A stretch of 7,983 nt of DNA from Ruminococcus sp. UBA4383. GTDB taxonomy: Bacteria > Bacillota > Clostridia > Oscillospirales > Ruminococcaceae. The DNA is taken from the NCBI GenBank assembly GCA_002389995.1, contig DGRR01000050.1:1-7983 (forward strand). Direction: 5' to 3'. The translations under genes were made by a program, and so were the position numbers. Below, in pieces: positions 6,013 through 7,983 of the stretch. Under the pieces are notes generated by a model that did no database searches, was not told the DNA's origin, and saw only the letters and a program-made list of their open reading frames with translations. The stretch's first letter is position 1, and every line of letters starts with the position of its first letter.

Positions 6013-6044
6013 AAAAGTCCGAAAGAATTTTCTTCCGGACTTTT
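6013..6044. terminator. Bidirectional intrinsic terminator
   Basis: AAAAGTCCG (6013-6021) pairs with CGGACTTTT (6036-6044). After one A-C mismatch, AAGA pairs with TCTT around a four-base loop. On the plus strand the tail is TTTTTGTTTT (6041-6050); on the minus strand it is TTTTATTTTATTT. It therefore serves both the kinase-like gene, which ends at 6009, and the convergent dockerin gene, which ends at 6064. Confidence 0.9.
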
Positions 6045-6063
6045 TGTTTTGATTTATGTTTTA

Positions 6064-7983
6064 TTATATTTCGGGTATATAGTCAGCAGGGTTCAGGGGG
6101 AGTTCTTCTGCCGTGATAACGCCTGCGTCAACAAGCTGGATTGCAGCGGCATCTTTACCTGTTACACCTGCTGAACCGTCAACATCTGCATTAGCCTTAG
6201 CCTGTTCATTGAGGTCATATTTACTGCTGTTAGCAACGTACTGGAGTATAGTTACAGCATCGGAGATACTTACTTTTCCGTCAAGGTTTGCATCACCAAA
6301 TTTAATATTTTCAGTTGTTTTAAGTGTTGTTTCATAAGTGCCGTTATTGTCTGTATCAACAGCAATTCCGATTGTTTTTTCGTCTATTTCATAAATGAAG
6401 ACTTCTTTGTAGTTAGTAGAAAACACACAATTTGGATTTGCATTGTCACTTTCTGCTGAAACGGTTATATCTTTGAGGGTGTCACCTTTGAGAATGTATC
6501 CGTTGACGGCTTTTTTCAGTACAACATTGCTGTCACTGCCTGAAACTGAGATGTCATACCAATCAGTAGGAGCATATCCGTCATTTGATACCATATCAAG
6601 TGTATAAGATGAATTCTGACCGCTGATTTCCACATATCCCGATGGGTCAAATATAACCTTATCTGCACTTGCAAAGTCAACACTTATCGAATCATTTTCA
6701 TATCTCATTGACATATCAATATCTTCATATTTGTCAAGATTCATGATACAGCCCTTTGAAGAATCACTTATCGCAAATTTTATATCAGACTGTGCCGAAT
6801 CGTCCATAAATGATGAAAATGCCTTTATATCGTCCTCAGAGCCTGCATTTATTGTATATGAACCGCTGTTATTCATGCTTATCTTTCTGAGAGAAAAATC
6901 TGATGCAATAGCTTTTGAACTGAGTATCGATATATATTCCTGAACAGACTTGCTTTTATTTCCGCTAAGATAACCGTGATAATTTATAATACTAAGGTCA
7001 TCAGTAGTGAGTCCAAGTGTTGAGCCGGTAGCAGTATCAGCCAGATAGTGCGGAATTACCCACGAATTATTTGATGTATTTATGTACATACAGTAATCGT
7101 CGTTGAAATCAACAGCGTTATTGTCATAAGTTATAACTTTTGCGTTGTATGATTTCCTGTTCTTTATGTAACTGCCGTATTCCACATCATAGGCAACAAC
7201 TGCGTGACCTCCACCGCCACCTATAAAGAACGTCAGGAGTGTAGGCGAATCGTCCTCAAGCTGGCTCAAAAGTCTCTGTATTTTTTGCTGTTCGGTCATG
7301 TAATACACAGCATTTGCAGTATACTGATAAATCTCGTCTGTTACCTGCAAAGCAAAATAATAATTTATCAGTGATTTAACATCATTTGTCGGAGGACCCT
7401 GTATATCATGCAGGAAGTTTGCACCTGCCTGATAGTCACTTGGGTTAAGTATCCCGTAGCATGAAAGTATTGAAGTAGTCGCCATGCCATAGCAAGAACC
7501 GCCCCAGTAACTGCTGAGAATATCTCTTACATCTCTTTGTTCTGTTCTTGAAAGTCCGTCAAGCAGTTTTGCAAGGTAAGAATTATTTATGTAGTAACTG
7601 TTTCCAAAATTGCTTCGTGAATTTGAAAAACTCCAGTTATTTATACTGTCAATAAATTTAACATCAGATACAGGGATAACTGTAGTAGTTGTTGAAGTTT
7701 CTGTTGTAGCTGTCGTAGTAGTTTTTGTAGTGGTAGTTGTAGCTTTTGTTGTAATAGTTGTCGTTGCATGCGGGAGAGCCTCGCCGTTTGTGTAGAGGTC
7801 ATCGGGGAGTTCATCGAGAGTTATGCAGTAGTCACTCTGATACATATTGATAGTATCTTCTTCTGTATTGAAAATGGGATTTGAGAGGAAGTTGATATTA
7901 TCGCTTCCGCCGTCATACCATGTACAGAAATAGAGCCAGCCAGCCTTTTCGGAGGTGAGATTTTCAACAGTTGAGAAGCAGTC
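6064..7983 (-). CDS. Modular secreted enzyme: GH26-like end, Thr linker, papain-like domain, dockerin (5' end outside window)
   Basis: The frame is open across the right edge; residues below count from 7983 (639 in window). Residues 1-62, with KAGWLYFCTWYDGG and YQSDYCITLDELP, match the last strand and helix of GH26 beta-mannanases; the catalytic glutamates would lie outside. Residues 73-101 are a Thr-rich linker. Residues about 107-340 look like a papain-like cysteine peptidase: Cys164 in WGGSCYGMA, His260 after a five-glycine run, Asp287-Asn288 in ITYDNN, in the usual Cys-His-Asp/Asn order. Residues 342-558 are beta-rich and unrecognised. Residues 562-636 are a type I dockerin with calcium loops at Asp564-Asp575 and Asp600-Asp611, which would attach the protein to a cellulosomal scaffoldin outside the cell. 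A signal peptide should lie upstream. Dockerin is certain; peptidase likely; GH26 probable from a short stretch. No promoter is in view; transcription ends at the shared terminator. Confidence 0.85.
   Translation of the reverse strand, partial: DCFSTVENLTSEKAGWLYFCTWYDGGSDNINFLSNPIFNTEEDTINMYQSDYCITLDELPDDLYTNGEALPHATTTITTKATTTTTKTTTTATTETSTTTTVIPVSDVKFIDSINNWSFSNSRSNFGNSYYINNSYLAKLLDGLSRTEQRDVRDILSSYWGGSCYGMATTSILSCYGILNPSDYQAGANFLHDIQGPPTNDVKSLINYYFALQVTDEIYQYTANAVYYMTEQQKIQRLLSQLEDDSPTLLTFFIGGGGGHAVVAYDVEYGSYIKNRKSYNAKVITYDNNAVDFNDDYCMYINTSNNSWVIPHYLADTATGSTLGLTTDDLSIINYHGYLSGNKSKSVQEYISILSSKAIASDFSLRKISMNNSGSYTINAGSEDDIKAFSSFMDDSAQSDIKFAISDSSKGCIMNLDKYEDIDMSMRYENDSISVDFASADKVIFDPSGYVEISGQNSSYTLDMVSNDGYAPTDWYDISVSGSDSNVVLKKAVNGYILKGDTLKDITVSAESDNANPNCVFSTNYKEVFIYEIDEKTIGIAVDTDNNGTYETTLKTTENIKFGDANLDGKVSISDAVTILQYVANSSKYDLNEQAKANADVDGSAGVTGKDAAAIQLVDAGVITAEELPLNPADYIPEI
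6076..6300 (-). other. Dockerin type I module
   Basis: Two EF-hand-like repeats. The first, GDANLDGKVSISDAVTILQY, is canonical, with ligands at loop positions 1, 3, 5 and 12. The second, ADVDGSAGVTGKDAAAIQLV, keeps Asp at 1, 3 and 12 but has Ser at position 5 and Ala at position 6. Dockerins bind cohesins of a scaffoldin. A proline-containing tail, LPLNPADYIPEI, ends the protein. Confidence 0.93.
7681..7767 (-). repeat. Threonine-rich interdomain linker (low complexity)
   Basis: Twenty-nine codons, nearly all ACN for Thr with a few Ala, Lys, Glu, Ile and Ser, joining the GH26-like end to the peptidase-like domain. Such linkers are common in secreted Ruminococcus enzymes and are often O-glycosylated. 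Codons vary between ACA, ACT and ACG, so the tract is not a simple DNA repeat, but it may still vary in length between strains. Confidence 0.85.

Noticed and set aside
7681..7795. Plus-strand valine-rich frame as a membrane peptide
   Set aside because: It is the antisense of the threonine codons in the linker, which read as valine-rich on the other strand.
1..7983. CRISPR array, tRNA or rRNA genes, complete insertion sequence
   Set aside because: I saw no regularly spaced repeats, no tRNA cloverleaf or rRNA-like sequence, and no transposase on either strand.

Overview
The window looks like chromosomal DNA from a cellulosome-forming, anaerobic Gram-positive bacterium of the Ruminococcus type (Clostridia, Oscillospiraceae). 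The grounds are a secreted modular protein ending in a type I dockerin, strong AGGAGG-type ribosome binding sites, AT-rich sigma-A-like promoters, a cdaA-cdaR pair and a Cytidylate_kin2-type kinase. The species cannot be named from the sequence alone.

Layout. Bases 1-3661 are on the minus strand. They hold, in transcription order, a 70-residue DUF3343 (putative Se/S carrier) gene, a SufS-like class V cysteine desulfurase, the c-di-AMP cyclase gene cdaA, and its partner cdaR (YbbR repeats), which runs off the left edge. In both gene pairs the upstream gene's last codons double as the Shine-Dalgarno of the next gene, so each pair looks translationally coupled. Bases 3662-3933 are a divergent promoter region. 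On the plus strand follow a 450-residue ArsB/NhaD/SLC13-type ion permease (3934-5286), a 132-bp spacer with an inverted repeat that may be a small mobile-element remnant, and a 196-residue cytidylate-kinase-like protein (5419-6009). A hairpin at 6013-6044, T-rich on both sides, separates this gene from a convergent minus-strand gene that enters from the right edge.

The last gene (6064-7983, 5' end missing) is the most distinctive. It encodes what appears to be the end of a GH26 mannanase, a threonine linker, a papain-like Cys-His-Asp domain, a beta-rich region I do not recognise, and a C-terminal dockerin. This joins hemicellulose degradation and a likely protease in one scaffold-attached polypeptide.

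How the genes work together. CdaA and CdaR form the membrane c-di-AMP synthesis module, which controls potassium, osmotic and wall homeostasis. DUF3343 plus the desulfurase is a probable sulfur or selenium mobilisation pair. The permease and the kinase-like gene have no evident functional tie beyond shared orientation. Several regulatory palindromes are visible: at the start of the DUF3343 operon, in the cdaA promoter and leader, and in the permease leader.
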